Under the pieces are notes generated by a model. The model made no database searches, had not been told where the DNA came from, and saw only the letters and a program-made list of their open reading frames with translations. A DNA stretch of 61,472 bases. Source: Teichococcus aerophilus. GTDB lineage: Bacteria > Pseudomonadota > Alphaproteobacteria > Acetobacterales > Acetobacteraceae. The stretch spans positions 1 to 61,472 of the forward strand of contig NZ_JACTVA010000031.1 in assembly GCF_014490485.1 (NCBI RefSeq), given 5' to 3'. Position 1 is the stretch's first letter. Each line of letters starts with the position of its first letter. A program made the translations under genes and the position numbers. Of this stretch, positions 43,051 through 51,353 are shown in pieces.

Positions 43051-43524
43051 TCAGGCCGCTTCCAGCGCGGCCATATCCAGCTTCGTCATGCCCATCATGA
43101 CCTGCATGACGCGGGCGGCGCGCGCTCTGTCCGCTCCCATCAGCAGCTCCGGCAGGACGCGCGGAAACACCTGCCAGGAGAGGCCGAAACGGTCCGTCAG
43201 CCAGCCGCACTGGCTGGGCTGCCCGCCGACCAGCAGCGCATTCCAGAAATGATCCAGTTCCTGCTGCGTGTGGCAGGGGATACTGAGCGAAGTGGCCGGG
43301 CTGAAGTGGAAATCCGGCCCGCCATTCAGTCCCTGCAGGGCGTGGCCGTCGAGGGTGAAGGTCTGCAGCAGGATGCGGCCTTCCGCCCCTGGCCCGCCGG
43401 CCGGGTTGCGCATGGCGGGGCCGAGGGAGGCCTCCCGCCCCGCCGCGCGGAAGGTATCGACGTAGAAGGCGGCGGCTTCTTCGGCCTGGCCGTCGAACCA
43501 CAGGCAGGTGGCGACACCTTGCAT
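43051..43524 (-). CDS. VOC family protein, PhnB/3-demethylubiquinone-MT-like
   Basis: 157 aa. The N-terminus VATCLWFDGQAEEAAAFYVDTF and the later LNGGPDFHFSPATSLSIPC, WLTDRFGLSWQVFPRVLPEL are typical of the PhnB-like VOC group that is (misleadingly) named 3-demethylubiquinone-9 3-methyltransferase. No methyltransferase motif is present. Starts 3 nt after the second VOC gene; both appear to be controlled by the divergent HxlR gene. Substrate unknown. Confidence 0.9.
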   Translation of the reverse strand: MQGVATCLWFDGQAEEAAAFYVDTFRAAGREASLGPAMRNPAGGPGAEGRILLQTFTLDGHALQGLNGGPDFHFSPATSLSIPCHTQQELDHFWNALLVGGQPSQCGWLTDRFGLSWQVFPRVLPELLMGADRARAARVMQVMMGMTKLDMAALEAA

Positions 43525-43527
43525 GGC

Positions 43528-43962
43528 TCAGCCCTCCACGGGTGCCTTGGTGGCGGCGGCCTGGGCGGCGGCCATGTCCATCCACATCAATTCCCAGATA
43601 TGGCCGTCCGGGTCCTCGAAGCTGCGGCCGTACATGAAGCCGTAATCCTGCTTCGGGCCGGGATCGGCCTGCCCGCCGGCGGCGGCGGCCTTGCCGACTA
43701 CGGCGTCCACCTCCGCCCGGCTCTCGGCGGAGAGGCAGACCAGCACTTCGGTCGCCGCCCGCGCGTCGGCGATCGGGCGCGGGGTGAACTGGGCGAATTT
43801 GGGATGGGTCAGCAGCATGACGCTGATGGTCTCGGAGAAGACCATGCAGGCGGCGGTGTCGTCGCTGAATTGCGGGTTCCGGGTGGCGCCAACCGCTTCG
43901 TAGAAGGCCACGGCGCGCGGCAGGTCCTGGACCGGCAGGTTGACGAAAATCAGCTTCGGCAT
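43528..43962 (-). CDS. VOC/glyoxalase family protein
   Basis: 144 aa: KLIFVNLPVQDLPRAVAFYEAV at the N-terminus, MVFSETISVMLLTHPKFAQFT in the middle and FEDPDGHIWELMWMD at the end with the Glu of the metal site. This is the glyoxalase/bleomycin-resistance fold used by many small-molecule enzymes. It is the first gene of a two-gene VOC transcript, divergent from an HxlR regulator. Confidence 0.92.
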   Translation of the reverse strand: MPKLIFVNLPVQDLPRAVAFYEAVGATRNPQFSDDTAACMVFSETISVMLLTHPKFAQFTPRPIADARAATEVLVCLSAESRAEVDAVVGKAAAAGGQADPGPKQDYGFMYGRSFEDPDGHIWELMWMDMAAAQAAATKAPVEG

Positions 43963-44028
43963 GGGAGGTTTCCTTCGGCTTGTTCTGGGGCCGGCGCTGT
44001 TGGCCAGCCGGTGTTTGACCGTGATGCC

Positions 44029-44054
44029 ATGGTTGAGTTATTAAAAGCAACCAT
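44029..44054. promoter_or_regulatory. 7-bp inverted repeat, possible HxlR operator
   Basis: ATGGTTG - 12 AT-rich nt - CAACCAT. It lies between the divergent VOC and HxlR genes and is AT-rich against a GC-rich background. Both arms contain an ATG, and the second one is the chosen HxlR start. Fits an autoregulatory site for a dimeric winged-helix protein. Confidence 0.55.
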
Positions 44055-44748
44055 GAAGTCAGAAAAAGTAACCAGAGCTGCGCCCGCCAGGCGACGCCAA
44101 TGGTACGAGGATGCCTGCGCCGCCGCCCACGCGCTGGACCTGCTGGGCGAACGCTGGGCCCTGCTGGTGATGCGGGAGCTGATGTTCGGCCCCCGCCGCT
44201 TCAACGAATTGCGCGCCCGCCTGCCCGGCCTCAGCGCCAATGTGCTGACCCAGCGGCTGGACGGGCTGGAAGCCGCCGGCGTGCTGGTGCGCCGCCGCCT
44301 GCCGCCCCCGGCCTCTGCCCAGGTCTACGAACTCACCGCCTGGGGGCTGGAGAGCGAGCCGATCTTCCAGGCGCTTGGCCGCTGGGCCGCACGCTCCCCC
44401 GCCCACGACCCTAGCCTGCCATTCAGCGCCGCCTCCCTGCTGCTATCCCTGCGCACCATGCTGGATGCGGAGCGCGCCGCCGGGCTGGAGGCGCGGATCG
44501 GCCTGCTGCTGGACGGCGAGTCCTACCTGGCCCGGCTCTCCCACGGCACCATCGCCATCGAACCAGGGCCGGTGGAGGGTGTGCAACTGATACTGGACGG
44601 CGCACCGCGCAGCATCGCCGCCGTCCTCTATGGCGGGCAGTCCCTGGCAGCACTGGAACAGGACGGGGCCCTGCGCCTCTCGGGCGACCGCGCCCTCGCG
44701 GAACGGCTGGTGACGCTGTTCCCGCTGCCCCCGAAGGCAGAGGTCTGA
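44053..44748 (+). CDS. HxlR-family regulator with C-terminal SCP2-like domain
   Basis: 231 aa. The winged helix spans about 20-105: CAAAHALDLLGERWALLVMR, MFGPRRFNELRARLPGLSANVLTQRLDGLEAAGVL is the classic HxlR core. Residues ~130-225 (SLRTMLDAERAAGL..., LIL-DGAPRSIAAVLYG, LRLSGDRALAERLVTLFP) look like the SCP2 sterol-carrier fold often attached to these regulators, which may bind a hydrophobic ligand. I use ATG 44053 so that the palindrome stays upstream; ATG 44029 is possible. Likely controls the adjacent VOC genes. Confidence 0.9.
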   Translation: MKSEKVTRAAPARRRQWYEDACAAAHALDLLGERWALLVMRELMFGPRRFNELRARLPGLSANVLTQRLDGLEAAGVLVRRRLPPPASAQVYELTAWGLESEPIFQALGRWAARSPAHDPSLPFSAASLLLSLRTMLDAERAAGLEARIGLLLDGESYLARLSHGTIAIEPGPVEGVQLILDGAPRSIAAVLYGGQSLAALEQDGALRLSGDRALAERLVTLFPLPPKAEV

Positions 44749-44795
44749 ACATGCTGGGACTGCCGGGTTAGCCGGGGGGGAAGCGGGTGGGAAGG

Positions 44796-45043
44796 AAGGC
44801 CGGGGAAAGAATTCCCCGGGCCCCTTCTTTTATTTTTTTCGAGTTTTCACGCGGAAGCTGTTGGACGGTCGAGCTTGAGAGACGGCTGGGTGCGCCGGAG
44901 GTCCAGAACCTCCGGCGACTGAGGGTTCAGCCCAGTTGGCCCATTATAAATATCATCAAGCAGCGCCCGCTCTCAGTCCCGGAGCGCTTAGCCAAACTCG
45001 CAGAAAGAAAAGAAGGGGTCCGGGGAATTCCTTCCCCGGCCTT
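44796..45043. repeat. Family A inverted-terminator repeat, copy A14
   Basis: Between convergent HxlR and SMP-30 genes. Left hairpin CCGGGGAA-AGAA-TTCCCCGG with TTCTTTTATTTTTTTCGAG, inner palindrome CGCCGGAGGTC-CAG-AACCTCCGGCG, core ACTGAGGGTTCAGCCC and ATTATAAATATCATC, right hairpin TCCGGGGAA/TTCCCCGG. Confidence 0.92.
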
Positions 45044-45070
45044 CCCTTCGCTTCAAAGCGCGAAGCTTCG

Positions 45071-45961
45071 TCAGGTCGCCGGGATATCCACGCTCAGCAC
45101 GGTGCCGCTGTCACTTTCGGTGATCAGCAGGGTGGTGCCGTCGGGTGCCATGCAGACATTGGTGGGCATGCGGCCGTAGCCGCGGCAGTCGATGGCGAAG
45201 AGGGGTGCGCCGTAGGGGTCGACGCCCCAGACCATGCCGTGGCCGGGGTTGGCGATGAACAGGCGGTCCCGCGCATCGACGGCCAGGCCATCGGGGCCGG
45301 AGATGCCGGCGGGGGTGCGGAAGAACACGCCGGCCTTGCCCACCCAGGCGTCGTCCCGCAGGGCGAAGCGCCAGACTTCGCAGGCGCGGGTCATGGCGAC
45401 GTAGGCGTGGGTGCCGGCGCGGTTCAGCACGATGCCGTTGGGGCTGGCGCCGTTGCCGATGAGCTTGTCCACCCGCCCGTCCGGCCACAGGCGCCAGACG
45501 CGGCCGGTGGGGTCCTGCATTCCGGTCTGGCCCTGGTCCGTCATCAGCACCTGGCCGTGCGGGCCGGTGGTGACGTCGTTCAGGCCTTTGAAGCCTTCGC
45601 TGGCCACGGTTTCCAGCAGTGGCGCGATGGCGCCGGTGGAGGGGTCCAGCGACAGCAGGCCGTGGCGGTAGTCGGCCACCAGCAGGCTGTCCGCGGTGCC
45701 GACGGCGAGGCCGTTGGGCCAACCCTCGTATTCAGCCACCACCGGCCACTGGGTGGGGGTGACGCGGAAGATGCGGCCGTAGGGGATATCCACCACGTGC
45801 AGGTTGCCGGCGGCGTCGAAGCACGGGCCTTCGAGGAAGCTGTCGATTTCCTGGCCGCTCCTGTTGGCGTCGGCCCAGGTGGTGCGGCGGGGATTGCGAT
45901 GGCGCTCCGGCAGGCGGGAGAGCACGCGGGGGGTCAGGTCGCGGGGGGCAGGGAACCACAT
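45071..45961 (-). CDS. SMP-30/gluconolactonase/LRE family protein
   Basis: 296 aa, six-bladed beta-propeller. Family marks: SFLEGPCFDAAGNLHVVDIPYGRI with the metal-binding Glu, NGLAVGTADSLLVADYRHGLL, FKGLNDVTTGPHGQVLMTDQG with the Asn/Asp metal site, GASPNGIVLNRAGTHAYVA and GPDGLAVDARDRLFIAN. Such enzymes hydrolyse sugar or other lactones. ATG 45961 (MWFPAPRDLTPRVL) gives the normal family length; no signal peptide. Solitary gene. Confidence 0.92.
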   Translation of the reverse strand: MWFPAPRDLTPRVLSRLPERHRNPRRTTWADANRSGQEIDSFLEGPCFDAAGNLHVVDIPYGRIFRVTPTQWPVVAEYEGWPNGLAVGTADSLLVADYRHGLLSLDPSTGAIAPLLETVASEGFKGLNDVTTGPHGQVLMTDQGQTGMQDPTGRVWRLWPDGRVDKLIGNGASPNGIVLNRAGTHAYVAMTRACEVWRFALRDDAWVGKAGVFFRTPAGISGPDGLAVDARDRLFIANPGHGMVWGVDPYGAPLFAIDCRGYGRMPTNVCMAPDGTTLLITESDSGTVLSVDIPAT

Positions 45962-46225
45962 GGAAGCGGAAGCTGCGCCCGCCGCAGGCGGGACGCAAGG
46001 CCGTGGCGGTGGCCTTTCGGGCGGTATTCCGTGCCGGCTGCGCCGGACGTGGTGACGCGGATTTTTCACCGCCCGCGTTCTCAAATAGGGGTGCGGCGTC
46101 GGTGGGCCGGGCGGAAGGCATTTGCGGCTCAGGGATGGAACGATGGCGAGGGGCGGAGACGCGGGCACCCGAGGTAGGAGCCTCAGGCCACGGCCACGAC
46201 ACGGGCGAATGTGGCCTTGGGCAAG

Positions 46226-46465
46226 AAGGCCGGGGAAGGAATTCCCCGGACCCCATCTTTCTTCTGCGAGTCTTTCGGGCGTGGCTGTGGCGGCGTCAGC
46301 TTTTCAGAGCGCAGGCTGGGGTTACGCTGGAGGTCCAGGACCGCCGGAGGCTGATGGTTGGGCCCCCGGAGTCCACGATATTCTCATGGGTGATCGGTCA
46401 CCCCGAGCCCCACGCCAACTGGTAGAAAAAGATGGGGTTTCAGGGGAATTCCTGCCCCTGACCTT
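46226..46465. repeat. Family A repeat, copy A15 (diverged)
   Basis: Left hairpin CCGGGGAA-GGAA-TTCCCCGG with ATCTTTCTTCTGCGAGTCTT; right hairpin CAGGGGAA-TTCC-TGCCCCTG. Inner palindrome decayed (CTGGAGGTCCAGGACCGCCGGAG), core GCTGATGGTTGGGCCC. Between divergent SMP-30 and molybdenum hydroxylase genes. The remaining 260 bp on its left and 170 bp on its right show no further gene. Confidence 0.8.
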
Positions 46466-46633
46466 CCCCGCCAACCCAAGCCGAACGCTGACCAGGGCCA
46501 AGGCCAGGGGCAGCGCGCAACGGGTCAACGCCCCCGCCCGGCACCCCGATCCAACCGTCATCGCAAGGGGACTTCCCTTTTCGGGCTGGCTGGGCCGATG
46601 ATGCGGCCGGGACAGAATGCGGGAAACGAACCA

Positions 46634-48958
46634 ATGGCGAAATTCGGCCTCAGCCAGCCCATGCGGCGGATCGAGGACCCCCGGCTGTTGAAGGGCAACG
46701 GCCGCTATACCGACGACATCTCCGTACCCGGGCAGTTGCACGGCATCCTGCTGCGCAGCCCGCATGCCCATGCGCGCATCCTCTCCATCGACACCGCCGA
46801 TGCCAGCGCCCTGCCCGGCGTGCACGCGGTGCTGACGGGGCAGGACTGGCTGGATGACGGGCTGGGCGAGATCCCCTGCGCCATCCCGCTGAAGAACCGC
46901 GACGGCACCCCGCGCGCCGATACACCGCGCTACGGCCTGGCGGTCGGCACCGTGCGGCATGTGGGGGACCCGGTGGCCTTCATCGTGGCCGACAGCATCC
47001 AGGCGGCGCGGGACGCGGCCGAGGCGGTGATGGTCGACTACGACGTGCTGCCCGCCACCACCGAGCTGGGCAAGGCGCGGGATGCCGGCCAGCCGCAGGT
47101 GTGGGACACCGCGCCCAACAATGTGTGCTTCGACTGGGCGGCGGGGGACCAGGCGGCGACGGATGCGCTGTTCGCCCAGGCCACGCATGTCACCAAGCTG
47201 ACGGTGGTGAACAACCGCATCGTCGTGAACAGCATGGAGGGCCGCGCCGCCCTGGCCGAGTACGACGCGGCGGCACAGAAATTCACCCTGTATGCCGGCA
47301 CCCAGGGCTCCTGGCTGGTGAAGGACCTGCTGGCCAAGTCCGTCTTCCACCTGCCGCCGGAGAAGTTCCGCGTCGTCACGCCAGATGTCGGCGGCGGCTT
47401 CGGCATGAAGCTGTATCTGTATGGCGAGTATGCCCTGTGCTGCTGGGCCGCCCGCAAGCTGAACCGCCCGGTGAAGTGGGCGAGCGAGCGGATGGAGGCG
47501 TTCCAGTCCGACACCCAGGGCCGCGCCAACCTGACGACGGGCGAGCTGGCGCTGGACAAGGACGGCAAGTTCCTGGCGCTGCGCACGCTGAACCTGGCGG
47601 ATATGGGTGGCTACCTGTCCACTTTTGCTCCGTTCATCCCGAGCGGGGCAGGAACAAAAGTGCTGGCCAGCGTCTATGGCTTCCAGGCCATCTACGCCAA
47701 CGTGCTGGGCATCCTGACCAACACGGTGCCGGTGGACGCCTATCGCGGCGCCGGGCGGCCGGAGAGCAATTACCTGGTGGAGCGGCTGATCGACGCCGCG
47801 GCGCGCGAGACGGGCATCGACCGGGTGGAGCTGCGCCGCCGCAACATGGTGCCGCCCAGCGCCATGCCGCACCGCACCCCGGTGGGCCAGACCTACGATT
47901 CGGGCGATTTCGTCCAGGTGCTGGACAAGGCGCTGGAGAAGTCCGGCTGGGCCGGCTTCGCGGCACGGCGCAGCGCGTCCGAGGCCAAGGGCAAGAAGCG
48001 CGGCATCGGCATGGCCTACTACCTGGAGGCCACCGGCGGCGACCCCAGCGAGCGGGCCGAAGTGCGCTTCGCTCAGGACGGCATGGTGGACGTGCTGGTC
48101 GGCACGCAATCGACCGGCCAGGGGCATGAGACGGCCTACGCGATGATCACCAGCCACCAGCTGGGCATCCCGATGGAGAAGATCCGCATCCTGCAGGGCG
48201 ACTCGGACGAGATCCCGACCGGGGGCGGCACCGGCGGTGCCCGCAGCCTGTATTCGGAAGGCACTGCCCTGCTGGCCACCGCCACCACGGTGATCGAGAA
48301 GGGCAAGCAGGCGGCCGGCGAGGCGCTGGAAGCTTCCCCCAGCGACATCGAGTTCTCGGCCGGTGAGGGCCGCTTCGCCATCGCGGGTACCGACCGTGGC
48401 ATCGGCATCCTCGAACTGGCCGCCGCCCAGCGCGCACGCGCCGCGCGCGGGGAGACCGCCACGCTGCTGGATGCCGCCGAGGTGGCCGCCGTGCCGCACG
48501 GCACCTACCCCAATGGCTGCCACATCGCCGAGGTGGAGGTGGACCCGGAGACCGGCCACACCGACATCCTGCGCTACATCGTGGTGGACGATGTCGGCCA
48601 CGCGCTGAACCCGCTGATCGTGCGCGGGCAGGTGCATGGCGGCGTGGCCCAGGGCATCGGCCAGGCGGTGATGGAACGCACCGCCTACGACCCGGAGACC
48701 GGCCAGCTGATCTCGGCCAGCCTGAACGACTACGCGCTGCCGCGCGCCGTCGACCTGCCGGATATCGAGGTGGAGCTGGTGGAGATCCCCTGCGAGACCA
48801 ACCCGCTGGGGGTGAAGGGGGCTGGCGAGGCCGGGGCGGTGGGCTCGCCGCCCGCCGTGATGAATGCGCTGGTGGATGCGCTGTCCTCGGACGGCGTGAC
48901 CCACCTGGACATGCCGGCGACGCCGGAAGTCATCTGGCGGGCGCTGCAGGCGGCCTGA
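46634..48958 (+). CDS. Xanthine dehydrogenase-family molybdopterin-binding subunit
   Basis: 774 aa, the large subunit of molybdenum hydroxylases (aldehyde/CO/xanthine type), cytoplasmic. N-terminal domain MRRIEDPRLLKGNGRYTDDI; molybdopterin-binding DVGGGFGMKLYLYGEYALCC; substrate loop VDAYRGAGRPESNYLVERL, unlike the AYRCSFR loop of true CO dehydrogenase; GTQSTGQGHETAYAMI; catalytic Glu in GVKGAGEAGAVGSPPAVMNAL. ATG 46634 (MAKFGLSQPMRR) chosen over 46598. The FAD and 2Fe-2S subunits normally encoded beside it are not here, so it must pair with genes elsewhere or be an orphan. Confidence 0.93.
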   Translation: MAKFGLSQPMRRIEDPRLLKGNGRYTDDISVPGQLHGILLRSPHAHARILSIDTADASALPGVHAVLTGQDWLDDGLGEIPCAIPLKNRDGTPRADTPRYGLAVGTVRHVGDPVAFIVADSIQAARDAAEAVMVDYDVLPATTELGKARDAGQPQVWDTAPNNVCFDWAAGDQAATDALFAQATHVTKLTVVNNRIVVNSMEGRAALAEYDAAAQKFTLYAGTQGSWLVKDLLAKSVFHLPPEKFRVVTPDVGGGFGMKLYLYGEYALCCWAARKLNRPVKWASERMEAFQSDTQGRANLTTGELALDKDGKFLALRTLNLADMGGYLSTFAPFIPSGAGTKVLASVYGFQAIYANVLGILTNTVPVDAYRGAGRPESNYLVERLIDAAARETGIDRVELRRRNMVPPSAMPHRTPVGQTYDSGDFVQVLDKALEKSGWAGFAARRSASEAKGKKRGIGMAYYLEATGGDPSERAEVRFAQDGMVDVLVGTQSTGQGHETAYAMITSHQLGIPMEKIRILQGDSDEIPTGGGTGGARSLYSEGTALLATATTVIEKGKQAAGEALEASPSDIEFSAGEGRFAIAGTDRGIGILELAAAQRARAARGETATLLDAAEVAAVPHGTYPNGCHIAEVEVDPETGHTDILRYIVVDDVGHALNPLIVRGQVHGGVAQGIGQAVMERTAYDPETGQLISASLNDYALPRAVDLPDIEVELVEIPCETNPLGVKGAGEAGAVGSPPAVMNALVDALSSDGVTHLDMPATPEVIWRALQAA

Positions 48959-49196
48959 CGCGACGGCCAGGGCCAGGGGGGCACTTCCCCTGGCCCTGGC
49001 AATACTAAAAACAGACCAAGTGGTTTGCAAATTGCGGGGCCAGCCGGTAGGCTCCATGCCTAGGCACCGGTTGAACCCGGCGGGCCCGGCCCCGGTTATT
49101 CCAGGGTCAGCCCACCACGAACCCCGTGTGTGGGCCCATGTGCCGAGGGCTGGCCAGGCGAGCGGCCGGCCCCGGCCCTGCAGGAAAGATCATGCG
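48959..49196. other. Gap before the tiny lipoprotein gene
   Basis: 238 bp with no gene. An AT-richer part (49003-49040, ACTAAAAACAGACCAAGTGG) likely includes the promoter of the small lipoprotein. No family A or B copy. Confidence 0.4.
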
Positions 49197-49382
49197 ATGA
49201 TTCAGCTGATGCGCCGCCGGTGGGGGCCCGCCGCGCTCCTGCTCCTCGCCACGATCGGGCTGGGCGGCTGCGGCGTGGTGGCCCTGCCCTTCCGTGCCAC
49301 CAGCGCCGTGGTGAAAGTCGTGCCGGTGGCCGGCGACGTGGTCGCGGCACCCTTCGATGCGACGGCTGCAGTGATCGACTGA
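49197..49382 (+). CDS. 61-aa lipoprotein
   Basis: MIQLMRRRWGPAALLLLATI then lipobox GLGGC: a type II signal peptide leaves a mature peptide of about 37 residues (CGVVALPFRATSAVVKVVP...) rich in Val/Ala with repeating VVxxPF units. It resembles the very small NF038104-type lipoproteins; that match is from memory of the pattern and moderate. Membrane-anchored, function unknown. An ATG 5 nt earlier is out of frame. A family A terminator end follows 32 nt after the stop. Confidence 0.78.
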   Translation: MIQLMRRRWGPAALLLLATIGLGGCGVVALPFRATSAVVKVVPVAGDVVAAPFDATAAVID

Positions 49383-49414
49383 GGACGGCGGCTGTCGGCC
49401 GGCGAGAAAAGAGG

Positions 49415-49655
49415 AAGGCCGGGGAAAGAATTCCCCGGACCCCATCTTCTTTTTTCGAGTGTTCGGGGGTGGCCGTTGAGAGGTTGGGTCTGAGAGACGG
49501 CTGGGTGCGCCGGAGGTTCTGGACCTCCGGCGACTGACGGTTCAGCCCGCGTGGCCCATTTTAAATATCATCAGAAGCGCCCGCTCTCAGTCCTGCAGCG
49601 CCACGCCAAACTCGCAAAAAGAAGAAGGGGTCCGGGGAATTCATTCCCCGGCCTT
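49415..49655. repeat. Family A inverted-terminator repeat, copy A16
   Basis: Between convergent lipoprotein and RNase D genes. Inner palindrome CGCCGGAGGT-TCTGG-ACCTCCGGCG at 49508-49532, core ACTGACGGTTCAGCCCGCGT and CATTTTAAATATCATC. Both end hairpins intact. The right end lies 21 nt after the rnd stop. Confidence 0.92.
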
Positions 49656-49676
49656 CTGCCCTCAGCGCCAGGACCT

Positions 49677-50861
49677 TCAGTCCTGGATCAGCTTGACCTT
49701 CCGCCCATCCACGCCCAGCGCCAGCTTGCCGCTTTTCAGCGCCAGGGCGGCCTGGCCGAAGACGAGGCGGCGCCAGCCGTGCAGGGCGGGCACTTCCGGC
49801 TCGGCCTCGGCGGCAAGGCGTTCCAGCTCGTCCGAGCTGGCGATCAGCTTGGGGGCGACGTCGTGTTCCTCGGCCTTGGCGGCGAGGAGGACCTTCAGCA
49901 GCGCCACCAGGGCGGGGGAGGCCGGCGGGCCCTGGCGCGGCTCGCGCGGCGGCTCCGGCAGGTCCGATTCCGGCAGTTCCTTGGCGGCGGCCAGGGCGGC
50001 CAGCAGGCCGGCGCCGGTCTTGCCCTCGGCGAAGCCCTTGCTGATGCCGCGGGCGCGGGAAAGGTCGTTGGCGTTGGCCGGCTGGGTGGCGGCGATTTCC
50101 AGCAGCGTCTCGTCCCGCACCAGGCGCTGGCGGGGGATGTTGACGCGCTGGGCCTCCCGCTCCCGCCACGCGGCGGCGGCGCGGAGCGCGGCCAGGAAGC
50201 GGCGGTTGGTGGTGCGCGGCTTCAGGCGTTCCCAGGCGGTTTCCGGGTCCTGCCGATAGGTGGCGGGGTCGGTCAGCTCCGCCATTTCCTCGGCGACCCA
50301 GGAGAGGCGGCCGTCCTTGGTCAGCCGCTCCACCAGCGCGGTGTAGACGCGGCGGAGATGGGTGACGTCGGCCGCCGCATAGGCGATCTGCGCGGGCGAG
50401 AGCGGGCGGGCCGCCCAGTCGCTGAAGCGGTGGGCCTTGTCGATGCTGGCGCCGGCCAGGCCGCGCACCAGGCTGTCATAGCTGGCCTGGTCCCCGAAGC
50501 CGGCAACCATGGCGGCGATCTGCGTATCGAACAACGGCCGGGGCGGCGCGCCGAAGCGGATGATGCAGATCTCCACATCCTGCCGGGCGGCGTGGAACAC
50601 TTTTATGACCTTGGGGTCGGCCAGCAGCTCGCCCAGCGGGGCGAGGTCCAGCCCTTCCGCCTGGGCATCGATCACGGCAACATCGTCCGCACCGCCGAGC
50701 TGCACGACGCAGAGCTCCGGCCAGTAGGTCCGTTCGCGCATGAACTCGGTATCGACGGTCACGAACGGCTCTTCCCGCAAGCGGGTGCAAAGCGCGGCCA
50801 GGGCGTCTGTGGTGGTGATCAGGACAGGGGCGGCGTCCTGGGCCTGATTGCGTCGGCTCAT
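49677..50861 (-). CDS. rnd: Ribonuclease D
   Basis: 394 aa. RNase D trims the 3' ends of tRNA and other small RNAs. DEDD exonuclease motifs: FVTVDTEFMRERTYWPEL (Exo I), KVFHAARQDVEICIIRF and PLFDTQIAAMVAGFG (Exo II), and QIAYAAADVTHLRRVY (Exo III). An HRDC domain follows about 215-290 (WREREAQRVNIPRQRLVRDETLLEIA). ATG 50861 (MSRRNQAQDA) chosen. Divergent from aspS with an element A copy between. Confidence 0.95.
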   Translation of the reverse strand: MSRRNQAQDAAPVLITTTDALAALCTRLREEPFVTVDTEFMRERTYWPELCVVQLGGADDVAVIDAQAEGLDLAPLGELLADPKVIKVFHAARQDVEICIIRFGAPPRPLFDTQIAAMVAGFGDQASYDSLVRGLAGASIDKAHRFSDWAARPLSPAQIAYAAADVTHLRRVYTALVERLTKDGRLSWVAEEMAELTDPATYRQDPETAWERLKPRTTNRRFLAALRAAAAWREREAQRVNIPRQRLVRDETLLEIAATQPANANDLSRARGISKGFAEGKTGAGLLAALAAAKELPESDLPEPPREPRQGPPASPALVALLKVLLAAKAEEHDVAPKLIASSDELERLAAEAEPEVPALHGWRRLVFGQAALALKSGKLALGVDGRKVKLIQD

Positions 50862-50960
50862 TGTGGATATGCTTCTAGCGAAGCACGCGCCGCTCGCAAA
50901 CCCGTGGGCGGCGGAAAGCCGCGCTTGGCGGTGGGGCGGCGTTACGGTGAGGGAAGGTTT

Positions 50961-51208
50961 AAGGCCGGGGAAGGAATTCCCCGGGCCCCTTCTTTTCTTT
51001 TTTCGAATTTGTGGGGCGTGGCTGTTGAAGGGTCGGTTTGGTTTGAGGTCTGGCCGGCCGCGCCGGAGGTCGAGGACCTCCGGCGACTGCGGGTTCAGCC
51101 CTGGTGGCCCATTTTGAATATCATCAGGCAGCGTCCGCCCTTGGCCTGATGCGTGATGCCAAACTCGCAGAAAAAAGAAGGGGCCCGGGGAATTCCTTCC
51201 CCGGCCTT
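50961..51208. repeat. Family A inverted-terminator repeat, copy A17
   Basis: Between divergent rnd and aspS. Inner palindrome CGCCGGAGGTC-GAG-GACCTCCGGCG, core ACTGCGGGTTCAGCCC and CATTTTGAATATCATC, right end GCCCGGGGAATTCCTTCC. Both hairpins intact. A location between two divergent genes again separates promoters, not gene ends. Confidence 0.92.
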
Positions 51209-51288
51209 CTCTCCCCCTCAATAGGTCGCCGAGGGACGATTTCCCTTGTGCCAGTGGGGTTGCGCGTGGCTGGAGGGGCAGTGCGGGC

Positions 51289-51294
51289 TTGACA
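51289..51294 (+). promoter_or_regulatory. Possible -35 box of aspS
   Basis: TTGACA stands 60 nt before the aspS ATG in GC-rich DNA. No good -10 is seen at the proper distance, so this is weak evidence. Confidence 0.35.
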
Positions 51295-51353
51295 GGCCAG
51301 CCTCGCCCGCCCCTTCTTCGCCCGTTTTTCCGCCAGCCGGGGTTTTACTCACG

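Noticed and set aside
48959-49196. Extension of the tiny lipoprotein upstream to 49020
   Set aside because: The longer frame adds ~59 low-complexity residues before a perfect lipoprotein signal peptide, so the ATG at 49197 is the sensible start.
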